The translations under genes and the position numbers were made by a program. 37,990 bases of DNA from an uncultured Paracoccaceae bacterium (GTDB lineage Bacteria > Pseudomonadota > Alphaproteobacteria > Rhodobacterales > Rhodobacteraceae), in NCBI GenBank assembly GCA_947499715.1, contig CANMPL010000017.1, positions 1-37,990 of the forward strand, in the 5' to 3' direction. Below, piece after piece: positions 17,487-25,719 of the stretch (the stretch's first letter is position 1; each line of letters opens with the position of its first letter). Under the pieces are notes generated by a model. The model had not been told where the DNA came from, made no database searches, and saw only the letters and a program-made list of their open reading frames with translations.

Positions 17487-18428
17487 ATGAAACCCATTAC
17501 CTCGACCCTCAAGACCTATCCCGCGATGTTGATCATCGTGGTTCTGGCGGTTGGGTTTTCGCTCTTGTCACCTTATTTCGCGTCCGCCGGTAATATCGAG
17601 GCGATGCTGGGCGCAAATGCCGTCGTCTTGATTGCCGCCGTCGGGATGACGGTGGTGTTTCTTGCGGGCGGCATTGATCTGTCAATCTCGACCGTGATCA
17701 GCGCCAGCGCCGTTCTCTCGGGCCTTGTGATGGGGGCCACGGGCAGCGTCGCCCTGGGGGCGGTGACGGCCGTGGCGGTCGGGCTGGCCTTTGGGGCGCT
17801 TAATGGTGTCCTGATCGGTTATTTCAGCCTGACGCCCTTTATCACCACCATGGCCACCCAGCTTATTGCGCGCGGCATCGCCTTTGTGATGAGCGCGGGC
17901 ATCGCCGTCAAAGGCACGCCGTTCTTTATGTTGGATTTCGGGTTCATGGTCTGGTTCGGCATCCCCGCGCTGACCGTTATTGCCCTGATCGTGGTTGTCG
18001 TGGCCCTGCTTGCCATGGCGCGCACCACCTGGGGCCGCCATGTGATGCTGGTGGGGTCCAACGCCGAAGCCGCGCGGTTTAGCGGCATCAACGTGCCGGG
18101 CGTGACCTTCAGCGTTTATCTGTTTTCGGGGGCGATGGGGGGCATCGCCGGCTTTATCTCGATCGCGAATTTGGGCAATGCCATTCCCGGTGTCGGTGAC
18201 ACGCTGTTGCTGATTATCATCGGGGCCGTGGTCCTTGGCGGCACGGGCATGAACGGCGGCGAAGGGTCGGTGGGCCGCACCGTCCTTGGCGTTGGGATCC
18301 TTGCGATCCTGACCAATGGGCTGAACCTGATGGGCATTCCTTTCTATGACCAGCTGATCATTCAGGGCGTGCTGATCTTTCTGGGCACGTGGATGGCCGC
18401 GCGCTTTGGCACAAGGCGGGACGCATGA
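17487..18428 (+). CDS. ribose-type ABC transporter permease (RbsC-like)
   Basis: A 313-residue hydrophobic protein with eight or more membrane segments. The RbsC family signature is clear: GMTVVFLAGGIDLSISTVI, FALNG-like GALNGVLIGYFSLTPFITTMAT, and the late GAVVLGGTGMNGGEGSVGRTVLGV segment. It forms a heteromeric channel with the second permease at 19920. Its stop overlaps the ATPase start by four bases. Confidence 0.93.
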   Translation: MKPITSTLKTYPAMLIIVVLAVGFSLLSPYFASAGNIEAMLGANAVVLIAAVGMTVVFLAGGIDLSISTVISASAVLSGLVMGATGSVALGAVTAVAVGLAFGALNGVLIGYFSLTPFITTMATQLIARGIAFVMSAGIAVKGTPFFMLDFGFMVWFGIPALTVIALIVVVVALLAMARTTWGRHVMLVGSNAEAARFSGINVPGVTFSVYLFSGAMGGIAGFISIANLGNAIPGVGDTLLLIIIGAVVLGGTGMNGGEGSVGRTVLGVGILAILTNGLNLMGIPFYDQLIIQGVLIFLGTWMAARFGTRRDA

Positions 18429-19930
18429 CACAATCAGCCGCACCCGTTGTTTCCGCCCGTGGCCTCAGCAAAGCCTTTGCAGGCAAAACGGTCGTGTCGA
18501 ATGTGTCCTTTGACCTTTACCCCGGCGAGGCTTTGGCGCTGGTGGGGGAAAATGGGGCCGGAAAATCCACCACCAAGAATATGCTGTGCGGCCTGCTGAC
18601 CCCCACAAGCGGAGAGATCCTGATCAGCGGACAGCCGGTGCCAAAGGTCATTGGCGCCGAACACGGCATTTCGGCCGTGCATCAGGAATTGTCCTTGTTC
18701 GGCTCTCTGAGCGTGGCGGAAAATATCAGTATCTCGGATCTGCCGGGCACGGCGGCGCGGATCGACTGGGCCAAGGCCGAACAGACCGCGCGCGAACAGA
18801 TCGCCTTTCTGGGGATTGAGATTGACCCGCTGGCGCTGGTGGAATCGCTGGGGGCCGGCAAGCAGCAGATCGTCGAAATCGCCAAGGCTCTGTTGCACGC
18901 AAACAAGGTTCTGATCCTCGATGAACCAACGACATCGCTGACGGCGGTCGAGCGTGAAAAGCTGTTCAACATTATCGACACGCTCAAGGCGGGCGGCCTG
19001 TCGATTGTGTTCATTTCGCATTTCATGGAAGAGATTTACCGCGTCTGCGACAGCTTTGTGGTGCTGCGGGACGGGCAGCAAGTGGGGCAGGGGCGTCTGG
19101 CCGATGTCAGCCAGCGGTCGCTGGAAGAAATGATGGTCGGGCGCACGATCGAGGATGCGCAAGTGGCGCTTGGCAACCCGACCGATGTGCCCGCACTCGC
19201 GGTTCGCGGCCTGTCATCGCCCGATTTCAGGGACATCAACCTGACCGTCCACAGCGGCGAAATTCTTGGCATTGCGGGGCTGATGGGGGCAGGCCGCACC
19301 GAGGTGGCAGAGGCGATCTTTGGCCTGCGCCCGGCCAGCGGAGAGGTCTTGATCAAGGGCCAGCCCGCCCCGCGCCAGATGAAAGAGATGATGGCGCGCG
19401 GCCTGTGTTACGTGACCGAAGACCGGCGCGCCCGCGGGCTGTTTCTGAACCGGCCAGTGCGCGAAAATATCTCTGCCGCCGCGATCAAGCGGTTTGTGCA
19501 GCGCAGCCTGCGCGGCATCGGGTTTCGTGGTGAAAAGGCGCGCGCGCAGGCGGTTGTCGCGGATATGAACATCGCCATTCCCCATATCGAAAACCACGTC
19601 AGCGATCTGTCGGGGGGCAATCAGCAAAAGGTCATGCTGGGCCGGTGGCTCGCCTCTGAACCCGAGATCCTGATTTTTGATGAGCCGACAAAGGGCGTGG
19701 ACATTGGTGCGAAATTTGACATTCACGAAACCATCGCCGATCTGGCCCGCGACGGAAAAGCGGTGATCATCGTGTCCTCTGATCTGCCAGAGCTTTTGCA
19801 TATCACGCATCGTATGGCGGTGATGCGCAAAGGGCGGATCGTGGGTGAATTCCAGCGCGCAGACTACGATTCCGTCCAGATCATCTCTTTGGCGGCAAGT
19901 TCCAAGGAAGGGGCCAGTGATGCGAATTGA
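18425..19930 (+). CDS. ribose-type ABC transporter double ATPase (RbsA-like)
   Basis: A 501-residue protein with two fused ATPase domains. First half: Walker A GENGAGKSTTKN, a degenerate signature LGAGKQQIVEIAKAL, Walker B LILDEPTTSLT. Second half: a degenerate P-loop GLMGAGRTEVAEAIFG, an intact signature LSGGNQQKVMLGRWL, and IFDEPTKGVDIGAK. This asymmetry is normal for RbsA/MglA proteins. The ATG at 18425 overlaps the permease stop; the end overlaps the second permease by 11 bases, so all four transporter parts are translationally coupled. Confidence 0.94.
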   Translation: MTQSAAPVVSARGLSKAFAGKTVVSNVSFDLYPGEALALVGENGAGKSTTKNMLCGLLTPTSGEILISGQPVPKVIGAEHGISAVHQELSLFGSLSVAENISISDLPGTAARIDWAKAEQTAREQIAFLGIEIDPLALVESLGAGKQQIVEIAKALLHANKVLILDEPTTSLTAVEREKLFNIIDTLKAGGLSIVFISHFMEEIYRVCDSFVVLRDGQQVGQGRLADVSQRSLEEMMVGRTIEDAQVALGNPTDVPALAVRGLSSPDFRDINLTVHSGEILGIAGLMGAGRTEVAEAIFGLRPASGEVLIKGQPAPRQMKEMMARGLCYVTEDRRARGLFLNRPVRENISAAAIKRFVQRSLRGIGFRGEKARAQAVVADMNIAIPHIENHVSDLSGGNQQKVMLGRWLASEPEILIFDEPTKGVDIGAKFDIHETIADLARDGKAVIIVSSDLPELLHITHRMAVMRKGRIVGEFQRADYDSVQIISLAASSKEGASDAN

Positions 19931-20909
19931 TACGGTCAAGGGCCTGATCTCGCGCCAGAAATGGGTGGCGATTGCGCTGGCGACGATTGTGCTGGGCGGT
20001 GTGTTGTCGGTCGTCTCGCCAGTGTTTCTGACCTTGTCGAACTTTCAGGCGATCCTTGTGCAATCCAGCGTCACAGCGATCATGGCCATCGGGATGACCT
20101 TTATCATTCTGACCGCCGGGATCGACATCTCTGTCGGGGCGATCTTGTTTGTGACATCGGCCTTGTTTGCGCAGCTGATGATCAGCACCGAAAGCTACCT
20201 TTTGGCATTTGGCGTAACGATCATCTGTGCCACATCGCTGGGTGCGTTGAACGGCTTTCTGGTGGTGCGGTTTTCGGTCTCGCCGCTGATCACCACCTTG
20301 GCGACCTATTCCATCTATCGCGGGGCGGCCATCCACCTGACAGGCGCACAGAATATTCCCGTGCCGCGCGAAATGGGGTTCTTGGGCAATGGCCGGATTT
20401 TGGGCATTCCTGTGCCGATCCTTGTGCTGATCGCGGTGGCGATCCTTGGCATCTATCTGCTGAACCGAACCCGGCTGGGCGTCTATGCGCGCGCCATCGG
20501 CAATTCGGAAAGGTCGGCCAAGGAAACCAACCTGCCGGTGGGGTCAACTACCGTGGCGATCTATGCCTTTAGCGGCTTTGTCACCGGGATTGCCGGGCTG
20601 ATCCTGCTGGCCCGTGTCGGTGGCCTGCAATCGGGCATCGGAATCGGGATCGAGTTCACGGTGATCGCCGCCGTGATCCTTGGCGGCACCAAGCTGACCG
20701 GCGGGTCCGGCACGGTTGTCGGGTCGGTGATTGGCGCGGTGTTTCTGGTGCTGATCGACAACGGGCTGAACCTGATGAACGCCTCGCCCTATATCTATGA
20801 CATCGTGCGCGGGTCGGTGTTGTTGGCGGCTGTCGCGATTGACCGCTATTCAGCGGTGCGGCAACGGGCAGCGCTGGATGCGCAGCGGGCCAGTCGCATC
20901 GCGGCCTAG
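19920..20909 (+). CDS. ribose-type ABC transporter permease 2 (RbsC-like)
   Basis: A 329-residue permease of the same family as that at 17487. Motifs: IGMTFIILTAGIDISVGAI, GALNGFLVVRFSVSPLITTLATYSIYRG, and VIAAVILGGTKLTGGSGTVVGSV. Operons of this class with two permeases form heterodimers. The gene ends tail-to-tail with the GntR regulator, their stop codons overlapping (20906-20909), so no terminator fits between them. Confidence 0.93.
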   Translation: MRIDTVKGLISRQKWVAIALATIVLGGVLSVVSPVFLTLSNFQAILVQSSVTAIMAIGMTFIILTAGIDISVGAILFVTSALFAQLMISTESYLLAFGVTIICATSLGALNGFLVVRFSVSPLITTLATYSIYRGAAIHLTGAQNIPVPREMGFLGNGRILGIPVPILVLIAVAILGIYLLNRTRLGVYARAIGNSERSAKETNLPVGSTTVAIYAFSGFVTGIAGLILLARVGGLQSGIGIGIEFTVIAAVILGGTKLTGGSGTVVGSVIGAVFLVLIDNGLNLMNASPYIYDIVRGSVLLAAVAIDRYSAVRQRAALDAQRASRIAA

Positions 20910-21610
20910 ATATTGCCAAAGGTCAGGTGGACCTGTTCCCACGCCGCGGCAAGATGGCGCCGCAAGGCGGCCTCTGCACCGTCAGGATCACGCAAAAGGA
21001 TCGCATCAAAAATCGCCTGATGTGCTGCGAAATTCTCGCGATTGCGGTCCGGCAGGCGCGGCATCTGTTCCCATTGGGGGGCAAGCCATGTTGCATAAGC
21101 GCGGTGAAGTGCTGGCCAGACCGGGTTGCCGGACACTTTGTAAAAGACCTCGTGGAACGCGACGTCGGTTTGATAAAACCGGTCGCTGTCCTCAACCGCC
21201 GCACCATTGGCAGCAAGCGCGTTCTGAAGGTCGATAATATCCTGCTTGCCTGCGCTGGTCGCGGCACCGCGCACCAGGGCGGCCTCGATCATGATGCGCG
21301 ATTCAAACAGGTTCTTGACGCCATCTGGCTGCGCCAAAAGGTTGCCGACAACGGATCCCGCAGCGTCCATCGCGGAATCAAAGCCGGGCTTGCGCACAAC
21401 CGGTCTGAACCTTGGCTTTGCGTCGACCAAACCGTGACTAGAGAGAATGACAACAGCCTCGCGCGCTACGGTGCGGCTGATCCCGAACTCAGTCATCATG
21501 TCACGCTCTGCGGGCAGCGGCTGGCCATCGGCAAGCGTGCCGTTGCGGATCCGCTGCGTCATCGCTTCAACCACTTGATCCGCTGCTCTGCCTGCGGCCT
21601 TTTCCGTCAT
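20906..21610 (-). CDS. GntR-family (FadR subfamily) transcriptional regulator
   Basis: A 234-residue regulator. The N-terminal winged helix holds PLPAERDMMTEFGISRTVAREAVVILSSHGLV; the C-terminal helical FCD domain holds metal/ligand-type His residues (VAFHEVFYKVSGNP and AALRRHLAAAW). The start at 21610 (MTEKAAGRAADQ) has a GGAAACATC leader; an upstream in-frame start at 21661 is poorer. It lies convergent to the sugar transporter and probably represses it through the dyad at 16289-16303, with a sugar or sugar acid as inducer. Confidence 0.9.
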   Translation of the reverse strand: MTEKAAGRAADQVVEAMTQRIRNGTLADGQPLPAERDMMTEFGISRTVAREAVVILSSHGLVDAKPRFRPVVRKPGFDSAMDAAGSVVGNLLAQPDGVKNLFESRIMIEAALVRGAATSAGKQDIIDLQNALAANGAAVEDSDRFYQTDVAFHEVFYKVSGNPVWPALHRAYATWLAPQWEQMPRLPDRNRENFAAHQAIFDAILLRDPDGAEAALRRHLAAAWEQVHLTFGNI

Positions 21611-21816
21611 GATGTTTCCTTCGATCCCTGTTTTGTATGATGAAAAATGCAAAAATTTCAAGCAGTCAGGGGGATCTGCGGCGATTTGTCAGGGCGCTAT
21701 GTGTTTGGTGTGTCAAAACCGGGATCATAGTCAGCGCTGGAGGCAACCCTGCGCCTGTGAATGAGCAGAATTTTGTGACATAAAACGGATTATCCGCCGC
21801 AAATTTTGGTCTATTG
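21611..21816. other. intergenic region between gntR start and the T6SS operon end
   Basis: The region holds the gntR promoter and a possible weak terminator for the minus-strand operon (21781-21796). It is more AT-rich than its neighbours. No further gene is seen. Confidence 0.4.
21781..21796 (-). terminator. possible weak terminator of the vgrG operon
   Basis: On the minus strand CGGAT-A-ATCCG (five-bp stem with extra flanking G/C) is followed by TTTTA. It lies 21 bases past the stop of the last operon gene. The stem is short, so termination may be partial. Confidence 0.35.
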
Positions 21817-22812
21817 CTATTGCGCGATGCTTTGGCCGGGCGTGATCCAAAGCGCAGCGCGTGCGCCGGTCCGCGCGCTTAGGGATATCAGGCTGTCGCC
21901 TTGTGCTTGTAGGGCCAGATGCAGCGCCGTCATGCCTGCCGCAGCGCCACAATCGCCCAGTGTCAGGGCCGGGTGGTCGGGTTCCAGATCGGGGTTCAGC
22001 CAGAATGGCGTGGCCCGCAGGACCGCATGGGCCAGTTCTGACGCGCGGTAGCGGCTGTTGTTGTTGTCGCTGAACCACGCCACCGCTCGGGTGTCGCCCA
22101 TGTCCTCGCAGGCCGCGCGCACCGCAATGCTAAGTGCTGCGAAATCGGTGTCATCGGCAGAGGTTTCGGTCACCGGTTCCGTGGCAAGCCCGACCCCGCT
22201 GACCCGGCCCTGCCCGGCCAAATCAGACTGCGTGACCCATAACGCGCCTGCGGCCTCGCCGGGGATATGCCCCCAAGGGTTTAGCTTTGACATCAACGCC
22301 TTATGGCGCAGCGCCCAGTCCATGCGGGCGCGGTCGGCATAGCTGTCGGCGGCGATGATCAGGTGCTGCGGCACACCGCTATCGGCGGCAGCGGTCAGCG
22401 CGTGGCCCAGCCCGGCCTGCCCTTGGGCGTGATGCGCGACACTGGTGACCCTTGCACCAAACCTGCCCCGGACCTGCGCCTCAACCTCGGTTGCGGCGGT
22501 GTTGATCTGGCTGGCCTCAAGCCCCTGCCCCGGCGCGGGCAACACCAGATGCACCGCGATCGGACCGGCCAAGGTTGCATCGGCGGTATTGACGCAATCC
22601 GACAGCGCCCGCCCGGTCAACACGCTGATCCGGTCGGCAAATTGGCCAAGTGTATCGCGGGCCTCGAACACACAAAGCGCGGGTGTGAAGGCATCGTTGA
22701 AATAGCGGCGGTGCCCGCGCACCGTCGGCGTCTTGCCTTGCAAGGCAACATCCGTGGCCGCGCGGCTTGCGCCACAACCGGTGGCAAGGCCAAATCCGTT
22801 GATTGTCAGCAT
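21817..22812 (-). CDS. ketosynthase-like (thiolase-fold) protein of T6SS effector clusters
   Basis: A 331-residue protein resembling beta-ketoacyl synthases in outline: LTINGFGLATGCGAS at the start, LIIAADSYADRARMDWALR, NPWGHIPGEAAGALWV, and a late GDCGAAAGMTALHLALQAQ like the GxxGAAxG segment of ketosynthases. The usual active-site Cys and surrounding DTACSS motif are not visible, so catalysis is doubtful. Similar proteins are known beside DUF2169 and PAAR-like genes in T6SS effector clusters, role unknown. I use the ATG at 22812; a TTG at 22830 is a longer option. It is the last gene of the ten-gene operon. Confidence 0.7.
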   Translation of the reverse strand: MLTINGFGLATGCGASRAATDVALQGKTPTVRGHRRYFNDAFTPALCVFEARDTLGQFADRISVLTGRALSDCVNTADATLAGPIAVHLVLPAPGQGLEASQINTAATEVEAQVRGRFGARVTSVAHHAQGQAGLGHALTAAADSGVPQHLIIAADSYADRARMDWALRHKALMSKLNPWGHIPGEAAGALWVTQSDLAGQGRVSGVGLATEPVTETSADDTDFAALSIAVRAACEDMGDTRAVAWFSDNNNSRYRASELAHAVLRATPFWLNPDLEPDHPALTLGDCGAAAGMTALHLALQAQGDSLISLSARTGARAALWITPGQSIAQ

Positions 22813-22819
22813 CGCGCGC

Positions 22820-23578
22820 TCATGCCGCAAATTGGATCGTCAGGGTTGGTTGACTGCCCGGCGCGCGGCCCAGCACCTGACTGACAAAGCTGATCAGAAC
22901 CGGCCCGATGGCGGCGCTGCCGGGAAAGAAATCCAGCCCGATATTGTGCCATTGCCCGGTCGGGTCATGGCCAATCAATGGCGTGACAAAGGGGCGGTCG
23001 TCGTCCAGATCATCAGGGTCAAAGCAGCCCTCTTCCACCAAGGATGACAAAGCCAAAAGCGCATCCCACATCCTTTTGTTGTCAAATGTCACTGTCACAG
23101 GCAGCGACACGAACACCTCTGCCCCACGCATCTTGGGCAGGATCGCCGGGGTCAGCGGTGCGCCTTTGGCATCACTCAACACCGGGTCCGGCACCGCCAA
23201 CATCGCAAGCTGGTGCGGCACCAAAGCATCATCATGCCCGCGCACATCGGCCTTTGTGAACAGATCACCACCCATACTGCGGCTCACGGCGTCCAGCCCG
23301 CTCAGTAACAAGGCCATGGCATCCGTTGCGGCATCGCTAAGGGCAAAGTCAAACACCCAATCTTCACCGCGCTGCGGTTGCGGCACAACCGTCAGGGCAA
23401 AGCCGGGCTGAAACACCGCGATGGCCTTGGTCACGACCTCGGCCAGGATATCAAACCGGATCGCGACAAGCTCGCACAATTGCGCATTCCCGGCCACACG
23501 CGGTGAAAGTGTCAATTGCAACTGCCCGCGCAAGGGCAAACCCTTGTCCCAGGCCTGCATAAGAACGTTGGGTGTCAT
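22820..23578 (-). CDS. hypothetical protein in the T6SS effector operon
   Basis: A 252-residue soluble protein that I do not recognise. It has no signal peptide or membrane segment. There is an acidic stretch (CFDPDDLDDDRPF) in the C-terminal third, and the end reads QPTLTIQFAA. The start overlaps the stop of the DUF3396-like gene by four bases (ATGA), so it is certainly part of the operon. Position between a putative immunity gene and the ketosynthase-like gene would fit an accessory or chaperone role, but nothing in the sequence proves it. Confidence 0.75.
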   Translation of the reverse strand: MTPNVLMQAWDKGLPLRGQLQLTLSPRVAGNAQLCELVAIRFDILAEVVTKAIAVFQPGFALTVVPQPQRGEDWVFDFALSDAATDAMALLLSGLDAVSRSMGGDLFTKADVRGHDDALVPHQLAMLAVPDPVLSDAKGAPLTPAILPKMRGAEVFVSLPVTVTFDNKRMWDALLALSSLVEEGCFDPDDLDDDRPFVTPLIGHDPTGQWHNIGLDFFPGSAAIGPVLISFVSQVLGRAPGSQPTLTIQFAA

Positions 23579-24639
23579 GCGTTAGGGTTCTTTTGTGCAA
23601 AGCGGGTGTAGAACGCCAGTCTGTCTGCCATTTCCCCGACCGAAATGCCGCCGAGCCCGTGCGGGGTGCGACCCAAGTGGTTTTCCGCCCAGGCGTTTTC
23701 CATCGCGGGTTTCAGCACCGCCCCCAGCGCATAGGCCGGTGACAGGTCTGGTGCGTCGTGCAAGTCGCCCAAGGTCGGCATCTCAAACAGCTTGACCAGC
23801 ACACCGTTGGGGGTTTCCGTGACACTATAGACCTGATCTGCCAGCGCGCGGAACGCAGCGGGGTCAAGACCATTTTCAATCGCCCATTCATCCTCGATCA
23901 CGTACCAGCAGGCGGGCGGCAACACGGCGCGTTCGGTGCGTGGGAAGAATCCGAATTTCGCCAGCCCGATGGGGTGCAGCATCTGGAACCGCCGTGTCGG
24001 CGGCTGGAAGTAGCGCTGGTCCAGGTCAGGCGGAAGACCTGTTTTTACATTCAGTGCGTAGCCAAACGTCGCGCCCGCCGGGATGCCGCTTACCATCAGG
24101 TCCTGGGCAAGCTGCAAAATTGCGTCCCAATTGTTGCGCGCGGTGTCGGGGCCAAATGACAGCGACACACGCCAGTAGCCAAACCCCAGCAAGACGATAC
24201 CGTCTGTCGTCTCTTGCTCCCTCCCGTTTTGGGCAAGGATCAGGACGCCACCGTCAGACGGCGGGAAATTGATATCGAGTGTGGGTTTGCCAGTGTGTTT
24301 TTCAATGTGCGCACGCCTGGCCACTTTTTCCGCAGATTTTCGCTCCTCGCACACCGCCATGATCTGGCTGAATTGGCCCAATTGCGCAATGTCGCTTGCC
24401 CGGGGCTTGCGCCCGCGCGATCCGGCAAAATCCTGTCCCTCTGCTTCGTAGTAGGTCAGGCTGTCGCCCATGATCTGGGCTGCGCGCACCAGAAACGGAT
24501 CAAGCTTTGCCGGACGGTGCGAAAGGGGTGCCGGACAATGAAAATCAATCCGCAGGGCATAGGTTGCCTCGACGTATTCCCGGTCTTTTACCTGACGCAG
24601 CGCGGCGACGGTTTCCAAATCGCGCATCGGGTCAATCAT
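23575..24639 (-). CDS. DUF3396-like type VI immunity protein
   Basis: A 354-residue cytoplasmic protein. Segments such as YALRIDFHCPAPLSHRPAKL, FGYWRVSLSFGPD, FQMLHPIGLAKFGFFPRT and a C-terminal LGDLHDAPDLSPAYALGAVLKP resemble the DUF3396 family in order and spacing. That family serves as immunity proteins for T6SS nuclease effectors. The gene directly follows the PAAR-nuclease gene with an ATGA overlap (start 24639), which is where its immunity gene should be. Family assignment is moderate, because I am matching from memory. Confidence 0.6.
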   Translation of the reverse strand: MIDPMRDLETVAALRQVKDREYVEATYALRIDFHCPAPLSHRPAKLDPFLVRAAQIMGDSLTYYEAEGQDFAGSRGRKPRASDIAQLGQFSQIMAVCEERKSAEKVARRAHIEKHTGKPTLDINFPPSDGGVLILAQNGREQETTDGIVLLGFGYWRVSLSFGPDTARNNWDAILQLAQDLMVSGIPAGATFGYALNVKTGLPPDLDQRYFQPPTRRFQMLHPIGLAKFGFFPRTERAVLPPACWYVIEDEWAIENGLDPAAFRALADQVYSVTETPNGVLVKLFEMPTLGDLHDAPDLSPAYALGAVLKPAMENAWAENHLGRTPHGLGGISVGEMADRLAFYTRFAQKNPNA

Positions 24640-25718
24640 GCCCCTGCCCCCCGGCGTTCGCATTGGCAGGTGTTTTGATCCACCCTTGTCGCGGTGCCCT
24701 CTGGCCCCAGAATATCGTCATAAAGCTCTTGCTGGCCGGGTTGCCAGCCATCGTTGCCGAACTTGAAATCATAAATGCCCTTCGTCTGCCCTTCCACATC
24801 GATCGATACATCGGGGCGCGCTTCGTAGATATTGTATCCCTGACCCGCCAGATTGCGCAGTTGTTCAACGGCGGTTTCCTTGTATTGCTTCCACAAATCC
24901 ACTGCGGTCGAGGTCAGATCATAAACGTCATAGGCCGTCATCGCCCAGCCCACAAAGGGGATCGCGCGGGTCCATGCGCGGCCCAGCTTTTCGGTGGCCT
25001 GACGGCCCAGGATCCGGCTGGCGTTACCAAAGAAGGTGCGCCGCAGCTTGTCTTGCAAACCATCAAGATTGTCTGCCCAATTGACCCTTGGCCGCCCGTT
25101 TGGCCCCGGAATATTGCGCCGCGTGGGGTGCATGATCGACTTGTTGTAATTCGGCGTTGCATTGCTTCCATACCGCCGCCGCGCCGCGTCATCGACCTCT
25201 GGCGAATTGCGCGCCGCTTCCTTGCCGCGCGCGTCCTTGTTGGGCTGGCCGTCGTTGTTGATCCGGCAAAAGACCTTGCACAATTCAGCCAGCACGGGGT
25301 CGCTTGTTGACAGCATCGGTTCCCAATTGCCGCCATTGCCGGAAATCGTGTTCTTCTTGTTCATGAACATCTTGTCGGACTGGCGGCAGACGTTCTTGCC
25401 CTCGATCTTGACGTTGGGCGAATAGGTGATCCAGCTGCTTTCATGCACAATTGTGCCCGACATCACGCCGCCCGCGCTGCCCGGTTGATCGCCGGTGCAG
25501 GGTGTGTGGATCGACCCCTTGATCGCCACCGACTGCCCGCCGTCGGCCTTCACGTCCACGCTGCCCTTCTTCAGGCCGGAATTGAACGACACAATCGTAT
25601 AGGGCACCGGCACCGGATGCGGCGGCGTCTTGCACACATCAGGGGCAGAGTTCTTTTCATAGCCCCCCGATCCCTTATGCGCGACCGTCAGCCCGTTGAC
25701 GTTGATCGTCACACCCAT
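24636..25718 (-). CDS. PAAR-like (DUF4150) protein with C-terminal nuclease domain
   Basis: A 360-residue T6SS effector candidate. Residues 1-130 are a DUF4150 PAAR-like domain, which caps the VgrG spike (GVTINVNGLTVAHKGSGG; conserved Cys in SAPDVCKTPPHPVPVPY, HTPCTGDQPGS and NVCRQSDK; SYSPN-type WITYSPNVKIEG). A short hydrophobic helix (AIPFVGWAMTAYDVYDLTS) precedes the last 80 residues, which read RPDVSIDVEG, then IYDFKFGNDGWQPGQQELYDD and a terminal TCQC. The D-x(n)-DFK pattern fits a PD-(D/E)XK nuclease of the VRR-NUC/Tox-REase type. The ATG at 25718 is one base past the DUF2169 stop. The toxin would act on DNA in rival cells. Confidence 0.8.
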   Translation of the reverse strand: MGVTINVNGLTVAHKGSGGYEKNSAPDVCKTPPHPVPVPYTIVSFNSGLKKGSVDVKADGGQSVAIKGSIHTPCTGDQPGSAGGVMSGTIVHESSWITYSPNVKIEGKNVCRQSDKMFMNKKNTISGNGGNWEPMLSTSDPVLAELCKVFCRINNDGQPNKDARGKEAARNSPEVDDAARRRYGSNATPNYNKSIMHPTRRNIPGPNGRPRVNWADNLDGLQDKLRRTFFGNASRILGRQATEKLGRAWTRAIPFVGWAMTAYDVYDLTSTAVDLWKQYKETAVEQLRNLAGQGYNIYEARPDVSIDVEGQTKGIYDFKFGNDGWQPGQQELYDDILGPEGTATRVDQNTCQCERRGAGA

Positions 25719-25719
25719 C

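Noticed and set aside
17682-18443. 253-codon minus-strand frame opposite the first RbsC-like permease
   Set aside because: Extremely His/Gly/Lys/Asp-rich translation, the expected complement of a hydrophobic permease; no family resemblance.
20927-21640. 237-codon plus-strand frame opposite gntR
   Set aside because: The minus-strand GntR protein is unmistakable; the plus frame has no matching family.
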